Shown here in pieces: positions 63,034 through 64,000 of a stretch of 64,000 bases of DNA. A program made the position numbers and the translations under genes. The stretch is taken from the NCBI GenBank assembly GCA_030068145.1, contig JAPJBO010000304.1, positions 62,001-126,000 of the forward strand, given 5' to 3'. This DNA comes from Diplonema papillatum (Eukaryota > Euglenozoa > Diplonemea > Diplonemida > Diplonemidae). Numbering within the stretch: position 1 is the stretch's first letter; every line of letters begins with the position of its first letter. The notes under the pieces are model-generated. The model was not told the origin of the DNA, ran no database searches, and saw only the letters and a list, made by a program, of their open reading frames with translations.

Positions 63034-63116
63034 GTGGTGTCACCAAAGGGGGTAATCCTAAGCCGCCCACGTGATAAAGCCGTTGTGCAGCGGCTGCCGG
63101 CTTACTTCGTGACGCC
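63034..63116 (-). repeat. Hairpin element, uninterrupted copy
   Basis: Outer GGTGTCAC and GTGACGCC, inner AAAGCCG/CGGCTT stem and the GCAGCGGCTGC loop. It aligns end to end with the joined halves 23944-24000 plus 31140-31165, so it serves as the empty-site reference for the LINE insertion. Confidence 0.88.
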
Positions 63117-63443
63117 TTTTACACGTAGTTGGTGCTTGTGTGTGTCGTGATGTTGTAGGAAATGGGCGGCAGCAAACTGCTATGGCGCGAGGGCCGATAT
63201 ATAAGGAAACAAGGTCGGAGGTAGTACTGCCGCCACCGACCGTGCGCTGCAACAACAAGTGTGGCGGAGTGAAGGATTGCTAGCGGGCTTGTATCTGCTT
63301 CGTGAGGCAAACGAGGCAGACAGCACACAGTGTACAGTGCAAGAGAACTCGGCGCTGCAGGCGGGCGTAGCAGACGAAATGGGCTTGCCTTCTGCTAAAT
63401 CAACTGGCGTTACACCCACCACTCGATTGATTCTCCTAACAGG

Positions 63444-63716
63444 ACCGACACCCCCCGACAGGGCCAGACGAAGCGGGAGAGACTTCTCCGGATCAGCGGC
63501 TTTTCACACATAACTGGAGAACAGAGTGACGAGTACAACACAAAGTGTGCTACCTGTGGTTCGGCCTCCACTCGTCATCAACCGATGCTACGATGTAAAC
63601 GTTGTTTCACTGAATGCATCAAGGATGGTCACTTGTTTCGGCCTCAGAGGCCTGCGTGCTGTTACGTCAGTTTCGGGGAACCTACGTCCCACGAAACAAC
63701 CGGGACCTCGAGTTAG
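63444..63716 (+). CDS. Possible last exon of a Cys-rich protein
   Basis: After a possible CTAACAG acceptor the frame is open to a stop at 63714-63716. It includes KCATCGSASTRHQPMLRCKR followed by CFTECIKDGHLF. The C-x2-C...C-x2-C-x3-C...H spacing suggests zinc binding and loosely recalls transposase C-terminal tails. No family assigned. Confidence 0.4.
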   Translation, partial: TDTPRQGQTKRERLLRISGFSHITGEQSDEYNTKCATCGSASTRHQPMLRCKRCFTECIKDGHLFRPQRPACCYVSFGEPTSHETTGTSS

Positions 63717-63719
63717 TCG

Positions 63720-64000
63720 CTTAAAGTACTCGCCGAATGCGGCAAGTTGCCGACCCCGGAAGGGTTCGACTGCAGGAAATCAATCAAGGCAGACATGGTC
63801 AAGACGCTCTGTCGTCGTTCTTTAGAGTGTCGAGGGCGGCGGTGGAACTCGAGTCTAAGCCAGGATCCAAATTGTGAAAAGCATAACACAAAAACGGATC
63901 AAATCAGGCGCGCCAGGTAGATGCTGGGCTAGTTTCTGTCTGGGCTTGGACTGTGTAGTCCTTCCGAATTCTTTTCACAGGTCCGTTCATGCACACCCAC
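63720..64000. other. Window end, nothing recognised
   Basis: No conserved frame or repeat seen. Confidence 0.35.

Noticed and set aside
63444-63716. Second piggyBac transposase tail
   Set aside because: The cysteine spacing differs from the piggyBac tail at 3110-3140 and no DDE-domain sequence precedes it; left as an unassigned Cys-rich frame.

Overview
The window is nuclear DNA of a unicellular eukaryote (a protist; lineage not settled). The evidence is GT-AG introns joining conserved protein families in phase, fragments of eukaryotic 18S and 5.8S rRNA, an APE-type LINE, a piggyBac relic and several hundred CAG/CTG triplets. Every host gene I can support between 4.4 and 61.5 kb lies on the minus strand. 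The rRNA fragments are divergent. One-way gene order plus introner-like repeats recalls dinoflagellate-line alveolates such as Amoebophrya, but this is a guess.

Layout. 0-4.1 kb: a foldback DNA element with ~360-bp terminal inverted repeats and a decayed piggyBac end. 4.8-13.8 kb: exons of a Gln-rich protein, a Pro-rich protein and a RING-finger protein. 13.8-24 kb: a LINE tail fragment, a small two-exon gene, three further unrecognised genes and two 18S fragments. 24.0-31.1 kb: a near full-length two-ORF LINE with an exact 12-bp target-site duplication and a 2A-type motif. 31-42 kb: a three-exon DDX31/Dbp7-type DEAD-box helicase whose introns hold a 5.8S fragment and copies of its own exon, followed by a second copy of its 5' exon split off by an RNase H-bearing LINE tail. 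42-49 kb: mostly repeats. 49-56.8 kb: a two-exon SDP1/TGL-type patatin-like lipase whose single recognised intron holds ~4.7 kb of an 11-bp satellite. 57-64 kb: more repeats, a long foldback, one possible spliceosome-associated exon and a possible plus-strand Cys-rich gene.

Two things stand out. First, nearly every gene has partial tandem copies of one exon edge together with the neighbouring intron, so the window looks like a record of repeated exon-edge plus intron duplication. Second, a set of dispersed non-coding elements with shared ends or hairpins (introner-like) occupies the introns and spacers. One is an ~83-bp hairpin with a fixed loop and a changing stem, and the LINE inserted into a copy of it. 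Function is recognised for the helicase, the lipase, the RING protein and the transposons; the other host genes remain unidentified.
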